Below are positions 45,513-53,030 of a stretch of DNA of 64,000 nt, piece after piece. Within the stretch, counting starts at the first letter, position 1, and every line of letters begins with the position of its first letter. The DNA is from CAYRGG01 sp964423745 (GTDB lineage Bacteria; Pseudomonadota; Gammaproteobacteria; Competibacterales; Competibacteraceae), in the NCBI GenBank assembly GCA_964423745.1, contig CAYRGG010000016.1, positions 1 to 64,000 of the forward strand, read 5' to 3'. The position numbers and the translations under genes are program-made. The notes beneath the pieces were generated by a model that saw only the letters and a program-made list of their open reading frames with translations, searched no databases and was not told the DNA's origin.

Positions 45513-46334
45513 TTAGTTGGCTCGTAATAGGGAGAGTCCGTTAAGGGCTGGGGTATCGTTAACGCTCGCTTCCCGATCCGCCGCCACGATGATCATGCTG
45601 ACCAGCGCTTCCACTTGGCTGTTTCGAGCTGGGGCCCAGGTGTTATCCAGCACTGGCAGGTCTTCCGAATAGTGGAAAACAACCCGTTTAATATCAGCAA
45701 CTGCCTTTTTTTCGTCCTCGCTTAGTTTTTTGTTTTTCGCCAGTTGAGCAAGCATTCCCTTGGCTTCAGTCAACTTGGCAGCAGCCCGGTTGCGGTACTG
45801 TTGCTGGCCGCGGATCACAAAGTTTTTAAAATTGTGAATGGCGCCACCGTAACCTAAGGCGTATTCCACCTCTTCCACGGGATTCCAACGATAGGATTTG
45901 CGCAACTGTTCCAAGGCTGCCAAGGCTGCCGTATCGTCAACGTTGACTTTGTCGTCGATCCGCTTGAGCACTCTGACCTTGGAGAGACTGGAATCATAGA
46001 GTTTCTGCACAACGGGTAATCCGGCCTGATAGGCATCAATCATTTGGCTGATCTGATTGACGGCGTTGAGTTCCGCAGCGCTCAAGTTATCGGTATTGCG
46101 TAAGGCAGCGATGGTTTGCTCGGCCGCCGTAAAATGTTTCTCGGCGTTGACCCGATATTTGTCGTCGGCACGAAGTTCATAGTTTTTAAAGTTATGAATG
46201 GCGCCGCCATAGCCTAGATTACGCACTAGCGTGCTGATCAGAGATTTTTTAGTATCCTGCGCGGCAATACCGGACTCCATACCCAACAAAAATAAGGTAA
46301 GCAGCAGTACCCACACCGCTGGTTTGTGATTCAT
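45513..46334 (-). CDS. Exported protein with two GYGGAIHNFKN sensor-type repeats
   Basis: I do not recognise a named family, but the protein is clearly organised. The ATG at 46334 begins MNHKPAVWVLLLTLFLLGME, a signal peptide ending near SGIAAQ; the upstream frame to 46451 is not needed. Two repeats follow, 120 residues apart: LGYGGAIHNFKNYELR at about 40 and again LGYGGAIHNFKNFVIR at about 160. Each is followed by a helical stretch (AEKHFTAAEQTIAAL; AAAKLTEAKGMLAQLAK). The pattern resembles N-terminal sensor parts of some receptors, as I recall. Placed between two pilH copies, it may feed PilJ or act as a separate periplasmic signal partner. Confidence 0.75.
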   Translation of the reverse strand: MNHKPAVWVLLLTLFLLGMESGIAAQDTKKSLISTLVRNLGYGGAIHNFKNYELRADDKYRVNAEKHFTAAEQTIAALRNTDNLSAAELNAVNQISQMIDAYQAGLPVVQKLYDSSLSKVRVLKRIDDKVNVDDTAALAALEQLRKSYRWNPVEEVEYALGYGGAIHNFKNFVIRGQQQYRNRAAAKLTEAKGMLAQLAKNKKLSEDEKKAVADIKRVVFHYSEDLPVLDNTWAPARNSQVEALVSMIIVAADREASVNDTPALNGLSLLRAN

Positions 46335-46443
46335 GTTTAACGGTCTCCTGTCTTCCGTGTCACTTTTTACTGTGCCGTTTTGCGAAAAACCAAGATGACA
46401 ATCCCTATGCACTGTCACCTTGGTCTTGTCGCACTGGTTTTTC

Positions 46444-46809
46444 TTAAGCAAAACGCTCTAGCTGCTCAGCAATTTGATTTTGGTTAAAAGGCTTACCCAC
46501 CAGCGCTTCGCCACCCTGACGTTTCGCCCAGATGTGATCCGCTTTTTGCTGTTTACTGCTGACAAACACCACAGGAATGCCTGCGGTCTCGGCATCGGCT
46601 TTGATCTCGCGGCAGGCATCGTAGCCGTTCATATCGTTCATCACGATATCCATAAAAATCAGGTCCGGCTTCTCGGCTTTGGCCTTGGCCACCGCCTCGG
46701 CGCCTGAACGGGCCGTGACCACCGTGCAGTTGGCGGAGGCTACCGCGTCCTGTAACGTCATCAGGTCCGTGGCAGAATCATCCACAATCAGAATTTTGTT
46801 AATCGCCAT
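46444..46809 (-). CDS. PilH-like response regulator, copy 1
   Basis: A 121-residue receiver almost identical to the second copy: AINKILIVDDSATDLMTLQD and DLIFMDIVMNDMNGYDACRE, with the VVFVSSKQQKADHIWAKRQG alpha4-beta5 face identical. It differs at the C-terminus (NQNQIAEQLERFA) and at several loop residues. It follows the PilG-like gene by about 80 bases. In typical clusters one pilG and one pilH occur; a second pilH copy is unusual. The duplication seems recent or kept similar by gene conversion. Confidence 0.9.
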   Translation of the reverse strand: MAINKILIVDDSATDLMTLQDAVASANCTVVTARSGAEAVAKAKAEKPDLIFMDIVMNDMNGYDACREIKADAETAGIPVVFVSSKQQKADHIWAKRQGGEALVGKPFNQNQIAEQLERFA

Positions 46810-46891
46810 TTCTCTACTTCTCCTTTACACAATGAATTACAAACGTAGTGAAAACTTAGGGCAGCTTTTTTCCCTTAGCTAGCTTGGCCAG

Positions 46892-47731
46892 CTAAGCGGA
46901 CACTGGCTGTGCTGCACCGATGCCAGAATGCGTGCGAATGATGTTATAGCGTGTCAGGGTCTCGCTGACCTTTTCAGCATCCACAGGTTTGGTTAGATAC
47001 TTGTCACAACCGACCAATGCGCCGTGCATTCGATTAAAGGGAGATTTCTTGCTGGTCAGCATCACCACCGGCGTGGTGCTGGTGGCGGGGTCGGCTTTAA
47101 TCAGTTTGCAAGCTTTATAACCGTCCATCTCCGGCAACATGACATCGAGAAAGATAATATCGAAGCGTCGCTCTTTGACGCGCTGAAGTGCGGTTTCCGC
47201 GTCTTCGGCAAATTCCACATCCAAAGACGATGCATAGTCGTTTAAAATGAGTTCCATCTGCGCCCGCACCAGCTTGCTGTCGTCTACCACCAAACATTTC
47301 TTGGTGCGACTCGCTTTAGTGACGACTTTGCTGGTCTGTGTTTGAAGATGTTCCTCGACGATTTTGTCGAGTTTCCTAAGTAACAAACCAATAAGCTGTT
47401 TGTGGGTCAGGTTGTACTCGTTCGGATGCGCCGGTTCCTGGGGCTCTTTGCTCACCAGAACCATGGGCAATCCCGATGAATGGGCTTGATCCATAAATTT
47501 TTTTTGATCGGGGCTAGAACACTCGGCGTCGATCAAATAGATATCCGCGCTTTGCACAGCAATAAGGTCAACTAAACTAAACCTGTTGCTGGCTCCTGCC
47601 GCGCTATTAACCCGCGCTTGAGACAATTTACAAACACCGGCAATCAGTGATTTTTCCACCGGTGAGAAACCTATGACCCCAACCCGAAACTCACGGCTGT
47701 TAGTGTGACCACTGGAGGTACTGGATGACAT
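46892..47731 (-). CDS. PilG-like response regulator with an extra degenerate N-terminal domain
   Basis: A 279-residue protein. The C-terminal receiver (about residues 142-265) is standard: TKKCLVVDDSKLVRAQMELI, DIIFLDVMLPEMDGYKACKL (phospho-aspartate) and VVMLTSKKSPFNRMHGALVG, then DKYLTKPVDAEKV. It is PilG/CheY-like. The N-terminal 110 residues (VGVIGFSPVEKSLIAGVCKL and LIDAECSSPDQKKF) look like a receiver-fold domain that has lost the acidic pocket, a pattern also seen in some PilG/ChpA-type regulators. It heads the operon, so the promoter lies in the 400 bases upstream. The extra domain may bind partners. Confidence 0.82.
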   Translation of the reverse strand: MSSSTSSGHTNSREFRVGVIGFSPVEKSLIAGVCKLSQARVNSAAGASNRFSLVDLIAVQSADIYLIDAECSSPDQKKFMDQAHSSGLPMVLVSKEPQEPAHPNEYNLTHKQLIGLLLRKLDKIVEEHLQTQTSKVVTKASRTKKCLVVDDSKLVRAQMELILNDYASSLDVEFAEDAETALQRVKERRFDIIFLDVMLPEMDGYKACKLIKADPATSTTPVVMLTSKKSPFNRMHGALVGCDKYLTKPVDAEKVSETLTRYNIIRTHSGIGAAQPVSA

Positions 47732-48133
47732 TGAATCCTCAACTCCTTGAGGGCTTTTGCTAAAAAGCGTGATTGCTTTGCAGCAACTTCCTCTCGACTA
47801 CAATGATTAACAAATTTTTAGCTGAATCTTGTAAAGCATTTTTTATGCCGCACAGCATCTGTTTTGCCGGGTTAAAAAACTATGTTTTTGAAATTTAATA
47901 AAATTAACATCAAATACTGCTTTGATTACTCACCTACCACCGCTGTATTTGAAGCGTGTTTTGAGGGTCTTATCTGTGTCTCCAGGACATGGAAACGTCA
48001 AAAAATTATCACAAGTGACTAAAAGGGACACCAGGCTAACCGAGCGCTAGAAAACGCAGGTATGGGAAACTAACCCCTTAAACAAACGCTAAGCTAGATT
48101 GCAATACGGCAGTAGACAGGTATTATAAGAAAT
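47732..48133. other. Divergent control region, pil operon and DUF433
   Basis: Around 400 bases, AT-rich near the pil side. No gene-like frame, tRNA or strong hairpin was seen. It should carry the promoter of the nine-gene chemosensory operon. Confidence 0.35.
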
Positions 48134-48468
48134 ATGAGTAAAGAAATTATTCCATCAAATCTATTGACTCGTACTCCACAGGGTACTTGGCGTATCACCG
48201 ATACCCGAGTGTCACTTGATAGTGTCGTTGCGGCTTTCTGGGCTGGGTCTACACCAGAGGAAATCTGTCAAGATTTTCCATCACTGTCTCTTGTCCAAGT
48301 TTACAGCACCATCGCATACTACCTTTCCCATCAAGAGCAACTTGATCACTGCAAAAACAAGCTGCTGAGCAGCTACGCCAGCAGCTGGAAACGCGCCATA
48401 GCGATGAGCTAATTAATTTGCGAAAACGATTACTGTCCTACCGAAAATCTCAAAAGACGCTAGCATAG
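48134..48468 (+). pseudogene. DUF433 antitoxin-like gene with a frameshift
   Basis: The first 75 residues match DUF433 antitoxins: TPQGTWRITDTRVSLDSVVA, then FWAGSTPEEICQDFPSLSLV and YYLSHQEQLD. After the A5 run at 48353-48357 the expected helical C-terminus (QQAAEQLRQQLETRHSDELI) continues in the next frame to a stop at 48466-48468, while the original frame stops at 48412. A one-base change in that homopolymer splits the gene. The usual partner, a PIN-like DUF5615 toxin, is absent downstream, so this looks like a lone, decayed antitoxin; a sequencing error in the A run is the alternative. Confidence 0.75.
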
Positions 48469-48490
48469 TTTATGCTTTGGGTTCGATAGC

Positions 48491-49381
48491 TCAATACACC
48501 TTTGGCATGCCAGGAGGACGGGTTTTAAAACGCTTATAGCCCCACAAATACTGTTCCGGCAGTCGCCAGACAGCCTGCTCAATAGCTACATTCATCGCTG
48601 CCACCGCGTTCTCTAACGATGTTTCTGCTATTATCTTCGGCAATGGCTGTAGATGAATCTTAAACCCTTTTCCCCGGCTCAAGCGCTCGGCATAGGTGAG
48701 AAAAACGGGTGCGCCAGTGCGTATGGCAAGCCGCGCCACTAAGGTCATGGTATTTGCCGAGAGTCCAAAGAACGGGGTAAACAAACCTTTATCGCGACCG
48801 GGGTCTTGGTCGGGTAACACACCTAACAGGGTGTTTTCGTTCAACGCTTGAAACAAACTACGTACACCGCGCCGATCCGTGGTTACAAGCCGTGCGCCGA
48901 AACGCCCACGACCCGCACAAATCAATGGATCGAGTCCTAGACGATTGAACCGATATAAAATAGTCATGGGGTACTGGCCGGAGTAGTAAAGTCCCGCTAA
49001 TTCCCAGCTTCCCAAATGGGGGGTAATGAGAATAGCGCCTTGGCCTTGAGTAAGCGCTGCTGACAATACCTCGTGATCTTCAGCTTCCTTTACAAAACCT
49101 TCTAAGCGCTTTCTGTCCCAGTACCATATAGGGCCTAATTCCAGCAGTCCCTTGCTGGTCTCCACTAAACTTTTGCGCAGCAGACGACGCCGCGCTGCGG
49201 TTGACCAATCTGGGAAGCAAAGACATAGATTAATGTGTGCGATGCGTCGCGTCGAATTGGGAATCAGCCAGAGCAAATAACCCAGCAGCACACCCATGCT
49301 ATGAACGACAGGCAAAGGTAAACAGGCTGTGAGACGCAATAATCCGTTAACTAGAATCCGGGGTATGATCGCTGAGGTCAT
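48491..49381 (-). CDS. Lipid A biosynthesis acyltransferase (LpxL/HtrB family)
   Basis: A 296-residue inner-membrane acyltransferase adding a secondary acyl chain to Kdo-lipid A. The HxxxxE motif is in LITPHLGSWELAGL at about residue 115; DRRGVRSLFQALNENTLLGV and LPDQDPGRDKGLFTPFFGL form the substrate block. N-terminal helix LLGYLLWLIPN anchors it. It overlaps the DUF2007 gene by 35 bases. lpxL versus lpxM cannot be decided from sequence. Confidence 0.9.
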   Translation of the reverse strand: MTSAIIPRILVNGLLRLTACLPLPVVHSMGVLLGYLLWLIPNSTRRIAHINLCLCFPDWSTAARRRLLRKSLVETSKGLLELGPIWYWDRKRLEGFVKEAEDHEVLSAALTQGQGAILITPHLGSWELAGLYYSGQYPMTILYRFNRLGLDPLICAGRGRFGARLVTTDRRGVRSLFQALNENTLLGVLPDQDPGRDKGLFTPFFGLSANTMTLVARLAIRTGAPVFLTYAERLSRGKGFKIHLQPLPKIIAETSLENAVAAMNVAIEQAVWRLPEQYLWGYKRFKTRPPGMPKVY

Positions 49382-49607
49382 CTAGATCATGGGAAAAGTC
49401 CTGTTCGAGAATAGCGCGGGCCCGGTCGGCATCCTGGGCTTGCACCTGCACCTTAATACCGCCGACAGCGATACTGTAAAGCCAATCCGTTTGCACCAGA
49501 TGTTGATCGGCCAAACGGCACTGAATACCCTCCGTTAGCAGGCGTCCTTTGGCGATTTCCGCGTCAGGCAAAAAGTCAAAGGTGGCCACGGTCACTATGG
49601 AATTCAT
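49347..49607 (-). CDS. DUF2007-family protein
   Basis: An 86-residue protein with VTVATFDFLPDAEIAKGRLL and LLTEGIQCRLADQHLVQTDW, then YSIAVGGIKVQVQAQDADRA: the DUF2007 beta-alpha pattern of putative signal-transducing proteins. It begins ten bases after the mlaA stop and ends overlapping lpxL. Its role is not established. Confidence 0.85.
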   Translation of the reverse strand: MNSIVTVATFDFLPDAEIAKGRLLTEGIQCRLADQHLVQTDWLYSIAVGGIKVQVQAQDADRARAILEQDFSHDLDDLSDHTPDSS

Positions 49608-49617
49608 CGTTGCTTCC

Positions 49618-50412
49618 TCAATTTAGATCGTCATCTAAATCTTCATCCAGAAGGTCGTCGATGTCCTGGAAATCTTCGTCGTCGTCAAAATCTAATTCGG
49701 GTTCCGGGGGATTACCGTCGTAAACCAAATTACGACGTCGTTGCAGAAAAGCCTGGCGTTGAAAACTATAAGGGTCGATCTGGCTGTCAGCAAAGGCACG
49801 CTCGACGCGCAGCAAATTAGCACGGATATCCACAATCTCGACGCTACGTGCGGCGACTAAAGTACCCACTGAGGGATCCAGGTAAGTGACGGGGTCTGCA
49901 AGTCGATCCACCGGAATGCTCCATACATCCCGTGTCGTACTAGGGCCTAATAACGGAAGCACCAAGTAGTAACCTTCGCCTACCCCCCAATAGCCTAGGG
50001 TTTGGCCAAAGTCCTCATCATTTTTGGGAAGATCCATGTGACTGGCGACGTCAAAGAAACCCAAGATGCCAAAGGTGGTGTTGTAAACAATGCGGCTGGT
50101 ATCCATTAACGCTTGTTTGGGTTTAAGTTGCAGTAGATCGTTAGCTACCACGGCCACATCTTCTAGGTTACTAAAAAAATTAGTGATACCTTGGTCGATA
50201 ATTTCTGGGGTGATATAGTCGTAACCCTGAGCCACCGGTTTGAGGACCGCCTTATCAAGGGTATCGTTAACCTTAAACATAAAGCGATTATAGGGTTCCA
50301 GGGGATCTGCATCGGTGCGCATAATCTCTTCAGTAGACGCACAGCCAAACAACAAAACAAGCATGCTGAACACGATGAGGAACCTAAAAAAACGAAATTT
50401 ATCGATTGTCAT
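49618..50412 (-). CDS. mlaA: MlaA/VacJ outer-membrane lipoprotein of phospholipid transport
   Basis: A 264-residue lipoprotein that removes phospholipids from the outer leaflet of the outer membrane. The signal peptide ends LVLLFGCAST. The family core is DPLEPYNRFMFKVNDTLDKA, VLKPVAQGYDYITPEIIDQG, FFSNLEDVAVVANDLLQLKP and GQTLGYWGVGEGYYLVLPLLGPS. The C-terminal tail is highly acidic (LDFDDDEDFQDIDDL). It heads a unit with DUF2007 and lpxL. Other mla genes are not here. Confidence 0.93.
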   Translation of the reverse strand: MTIDKFRFFRFLIVFSMLVLLFGCASTEEIMRTDADPLEPYNRFMFKVNDTLDKAVLKPVAQGYDYITPEIIDQGITNFFSNLEDVAVVANDLLQLKPKQALMDTSRIVYNTTFGILGFFDVASHMDLPKNDEDFGQTLGYWGVGEGYYLVLPLLGPSTTRDVWSIPVDRLADPVTYLDPSVGTLVAARSVEIVDIRANLLRVERAFADSQIDPYSFQRQAFLQRRRNLVYDGNPPEPELDFDDDEDFQDIDDLLDEDLDDDLN

Positions 50413-50907
50413 GAATCACCTGCATTGAACAAAATGCTCGTCCGCGAATCGAGAGCAGGCTTATCCTAACTGATTTCAGGTATTCCTATCACGATATAGG
50501 GTCTTAAAATGCGCAAAAAACCTTCGCCCAAGAGGAAATGACCGCCACATGATTAATATGCTGACCTTGATAATAGGCAAAAAAAACCGAGACAAAAACT
50601 GCCTCGGTAAAAGAAGCTACCCTTGGTTTAAGAGAAGCACACACAAGAGAAGCACAAAATGGAGTTACAAGCTCATGAATACGACTAGCGATTCATGTGC
50701 ACTTCAACATGATACAATTCTAATGCCAATTTTAAAATTTATTTAAAATTCATAATTTTAGTTATTCTCTAAATAAAATAGAAAAAAAAGTTTATCGTCT
50801 TTGCCGCTTTTTTGGCGTCACCACAAATCACATCGCCAATAATTTGACTTGTAGCCTATTACTGTGTCTTGACTAGGTCATCAATTACCGCTAACCTGCG
50901 CAGTATT
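50413..50907. other. Intergenic DNA between mlaA and leuA, with an unassigned minus-strand terminator
   Basis: An AT-rich stretch holding an intrinsic terminator for the minus strand at 50579-50607 (separate entry). A plus-strand frame of 65 codons (50549-50746) has no family. On the minus strand the region 50608-50760 has no good ORF. Two copies of TGTGCTTCTCTT (minus strand) occur close together near 50632-50660. The stretch also holds the promoter of mlaA and presumably that of leuA. Confidence 0.45.
50579..50607 (-). terminator. Intrinsic terminator on the minus strand without an assigned gene
   Basis: On the minus strand, CCGAGGCA pairs with TGTCTCGG (one G-T wobble) around a five-base loop, and eight T residues follow. 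This is a strong Rho-independent terminator. It would end a transcript coming from the right. No coding gene is found on that strand between it and leuA, so it may end a small RNA. Confidence 0.75.
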
Positions 50908-50964
50908 ATGAAACAGTTCTTATATCAATGTTATCGACTACGACTAATTAACCCGGCCTCCTAA
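50908..50964 (+). CDS. leuA leader peptide
   Basis: An 18-codon open frame, MKQFLYQCYRLRLINPAS, with Leu codons TTA, CTA and CTA at positions 5, 11 and 13; CTA is a rare codon in many gammaproteobacteria. Its stop codon is inside the loop of the following hairpin and the last codons form its left arm. This is the layout of leucine-biosynthetic leader peptides that sense charged tRNA-Leu. The lack of a clear ribosome-binding site is a weakness. Confidence 0.5.
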   Translation: MKQFLYQCYRLRLINPAS

Positions 50965-51001
50965 ATAGAGTAGTGCCGGGTTAAAAGCGTTTTTCGTTTT
51001 T
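50950..51001 (+). terminator. Attenuator-type terminator in the leuA leader
   Basis: AACCCGGC at 50950-50957 and GCCGGGTT at 50975-50982 form an eight-base-pair GC-rich stem with a 17-base loop. A T-rich stretch (GTTTTTCGTTTTTTC) follows after a short spacer, to about 51001. The left arm overlaps the last codons of the leader peptide, so a ribosome stalled at the Leu codons could change pairing. Functional attenuation is inferred. The spacer before the T run is longer than usual. Confidence 0.55.
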
Positions 51002-51254
51002 TCATTGTAGTAAGGATTGCAAAACCCTATGTCAAATTTCCCTTCAAAGTCCCTTAATGGGGTTCACATACCAGCATTTGCTGCTGTAGACGAACCTTTC
51101 ATACTCTTCATGGGCATTTTTTTCTCCCTTGCCTTGCCACGACTACTTTGCGGTCGTCGGGTTTAGCGGCTACCCGATGACCGTATGCGCGCCGCGCTGT
51201 TAATTTTTCAAAACCATTTAGAAACAGATCATTTTACGTAGCGAGGAATACGCC
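50965..51254. other. leuA leader RNA, with a second hairpin and a short frame
   Basis: Beyond the attenuator, about 250 bases precede leuA. A 45-codon ATG frame (51029-51166, starting MSNFPSKSLNGVHIPAFAAV) is present; it has weak ribosome context and no family, so I do not call it a gene. A strong hairpin lies at its 3' end (separate entry). Confidence 0.35.
51152..51182 (+). promoter_or_regulatory. Strong hairpin in the leuA leader
   Basis: GGTCGTCGGGT at 51152-51162 pairs with ACCCGATGACC at 51172-51182: eleven pairs with one G-T wobble and a nine-base loop. No T run follows, so it is not an intrinsic terminator. It may be a structural part of the leader or a second regulatory stem. Confidence 0.5.
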
Positions 51255-52973
51255 ATGAAAATTAATGCCGCGCAAAAATACCGGCCTTTTCCACCCATAC
51301 CATTGGCTGACCGTCAATGGCCAACCCGCGTGATGGACACATCACCCACCTGGTGTAGCGTTGACCTGCGCGATGGTAATCAAGCTTTGGTGGAGCCCAT
51401 GGGTATGGAACGCAAGTGCCAGATGTTCGATATGCTAGTGCAATTGGGTTTTAAGGAAATCGAAGTGGGTTTTCCCGCCGCGTCCCAAACGGATTTTGAT
51501 TTTGTACGCTTTTTGATCGAGAGCGAACGGATTTCCGAAGACGTTAGCGTTCAAGTTCTTACCCAAGCCCGGGATCATCTCATTGAACGCACCTTTGCAG
51601 CCCTTGAAGGCGCTAAGCGGGCCATCGTGCATCTTTATAACTCCACGTCTACCCTGCAACGGCGCGTAGTGTTCGGTATGAACCGAGTTGACATCACCCG
51701 CATTGCCGTTAAAGGGGCACAACGCATCAAAGCCATCGCCGCTGATTATCCCGAGACCCAGTGGACATTTCAGTATTCTCCAGAAAGTTTTACCGGCACC
51801 GAATTGGATTTTGCCGTGGCTATTTGCGAGGCGGTGAATGACGTTTGGCAACCGACTCCTGACAACAAAGTCATTTTGAATCTACCGGCAACGGTGGAAA
51901 TGGCAACGCCTAATGTCTATGCCGACCAAATCGAGTGGTTCGCCCGTCATATCAGCCGACGGGATGGCGTCGTCATCAGTATTCATCCCCACAATGACCG
52001 AGGCACCGCCGTCGCTGCTGCGGAGCTGGCCATGCTGGCGGGCGCAGACCGGGTGGAGGGCACGTTATTTGGCAATGGCGAGCGCACCGGCAATGTGGAT
52101 ATTGTCACTTTAGCATTGAACCTTTTTACCCAAGGTGTTGATCCTCATCTGGATCTTTCCGATATTAACGGGTTGGTTCGAACCACTGAATACTGTAATC
52201 AACTGCCAGTACATCCCCGTCACCCCTACGCCGGAGACTTGGTTTTCACCGCTTTTTCCGGTTCTCACCAGGACGCTATCAAGAAAGGCTTGGCGGCCAA
52301 TACCGGCAACCCCGTTTGGGAAGTACCTTATTTGCCCATCGATCCCGCCGACGTGGGCCGCACCTATGAAGCCGTAATTCGTATTAACAGCCAATCCGGT
52401 AAGGGTGGCGTTGCTTATGTCTTAGAGCAAGAACAGGGTCTCAAGCTGCCCCGTAGTCTGCAGATGGAGTTCAGTCAGGTGGTGCAAAAAGTCGCCGATA
52501 CTACGGGGAAAGAACTGACCCCTACCGCTCTGTGGAGTACCTTTCAGGACGAGTATTTGGCAACCAAGGAACCCTTTGCACTGCTAGAACACCGAGACAA
52601 TCCCAGTGGCATGATATTAGATAAGCTCACCGCCACTGTTTTGGAAAACGGTAAAGAGCGGATTATTGCCGGTTCCGGGAATGGTCCCATCGATGCCTTT
52701 GTAGACGCCATGAGTCACCACTGTAGTCTGACGATTCGGGTTGCGGACTACCATGAACACGCTATTGGCGCCGGTGCAGACGCCAGGGCTGTAGCCTATG
52801 TGGAGATCCAAGTGGCGGACAAACCTACCCTGTTTGGCGTTGGTATCCATGAAAATATTGTGACCGCTTCATTACGAGCCGTAGTTAGCGCTCTCAACCG
52901 CGCTGTAGCACAAGGTGTAAACTTGGACCAGGAAAAGCATTCTGATGAAGTCCGAGCTGTGATGGGGGGATGA
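51255..52973 (+). CDS. leuA: 2-isopropylmalate synthase (yeast-type LeuA)
   Basis: Condenses acetyl-CoA with 2-oxoisovalerate, the first step of leucine synthesis. The 572-residue protein belongs to the long class: the N-terminus KYRPFPPIPLADRQWPTRV, the metal-site SVDLRDGNQALVEPMGMERK, ISIHPHNDRGTAVAAAELAM, GADRVEGTLFGNGERTGNVD and the C-terminal allosteric domain (SLTIRVADYHEHAIGAGADA, VGIHENIVTASLRAV) are complete, so leucine feedback is likely. A GAGGAA site precedes the ATG. Transcription probably starts some 300 bases upstream and is attenuated. A strong terminator follows the stop. Confidence 0.96.
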   Translation: MKINAAQKYRPFPPIPLADRQWPTRVMDTSPTWCSVDLRDGNQALVEPMGMERKCQMFDMLVQLGFKEIEVGFPAASQTDFDFVRFLIESERISEDVSVQVLTQARDHLIERTFAALEGAKRAIVHLYNSTSTLQRRVVFGMNRVDITRIAVKGAQRIKAIAADYPETQWTFQYSPESFTGTELDFAVAICEAVNDVWQPTPDNKVILNLPATVEMATPNVYADQIEWFARHISRRDGVVISIHPHNDRGTAVAAAELAMLAGADRVEGTLFGNGERTGNVDIVTLALNLFTQGVDPHLDLSDINGLVRTTEYCNQLPVHPRHPYAGDLVFTAFSGSHQDAIKKGLAANTGNPVWEVPYLPIDPADVGRTYEAVIRINSQSGKGGVAYVLEQEQGLKLPRSLQMEFSQVVQKVADTTGKELTPTALWSTFQDEYLATKEPFALLEHRDNPSGMILDKLTATVLENGKERIIAGSGNGPIDAFVDAMSHHCSLTIRVADYHEHAIGAGADARAVAYVEIQVADKPTLFGVGIHENIVTASLRAVVSALNRAVAQGVNLDQEKHSDEVRAVMGG

Positions 52974-52982
52974 GTTCACATT

Positions 52983-53030
52983 TAATGGATGGGTTAGGGT
53001 CTAGGCACCTAACCCATCCATTTTATAAAT
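52983..53030 (+). terminator. Terminator downstream of leuA
   Basis: ATGGATGGGTTAGG at 52985-52998 pairs with CCTAACCCATCCAT at 53008-53021 through 14 or more base pairs, followed by TTTTAT. It lies directly after the leuA stop and ends its transcript; the minus-strand cls gene stop lies in the tail, so it may serve both. Confidence 0.85.

Noticed and set aside
50549..50746. 65-codon plus-strand frame between mlaA and leuA
   Set aside because: AT-rich, lacks family resemblance and crosses the minus-strand terminator; likely chance.
51029..51166. 45-codon frame in the leuA leader
   Set aside because: Hydrophobic but with a weak ribosome site and no Leu run; kept only as a remark because the leader peptide at 50908 fits attenuation better.
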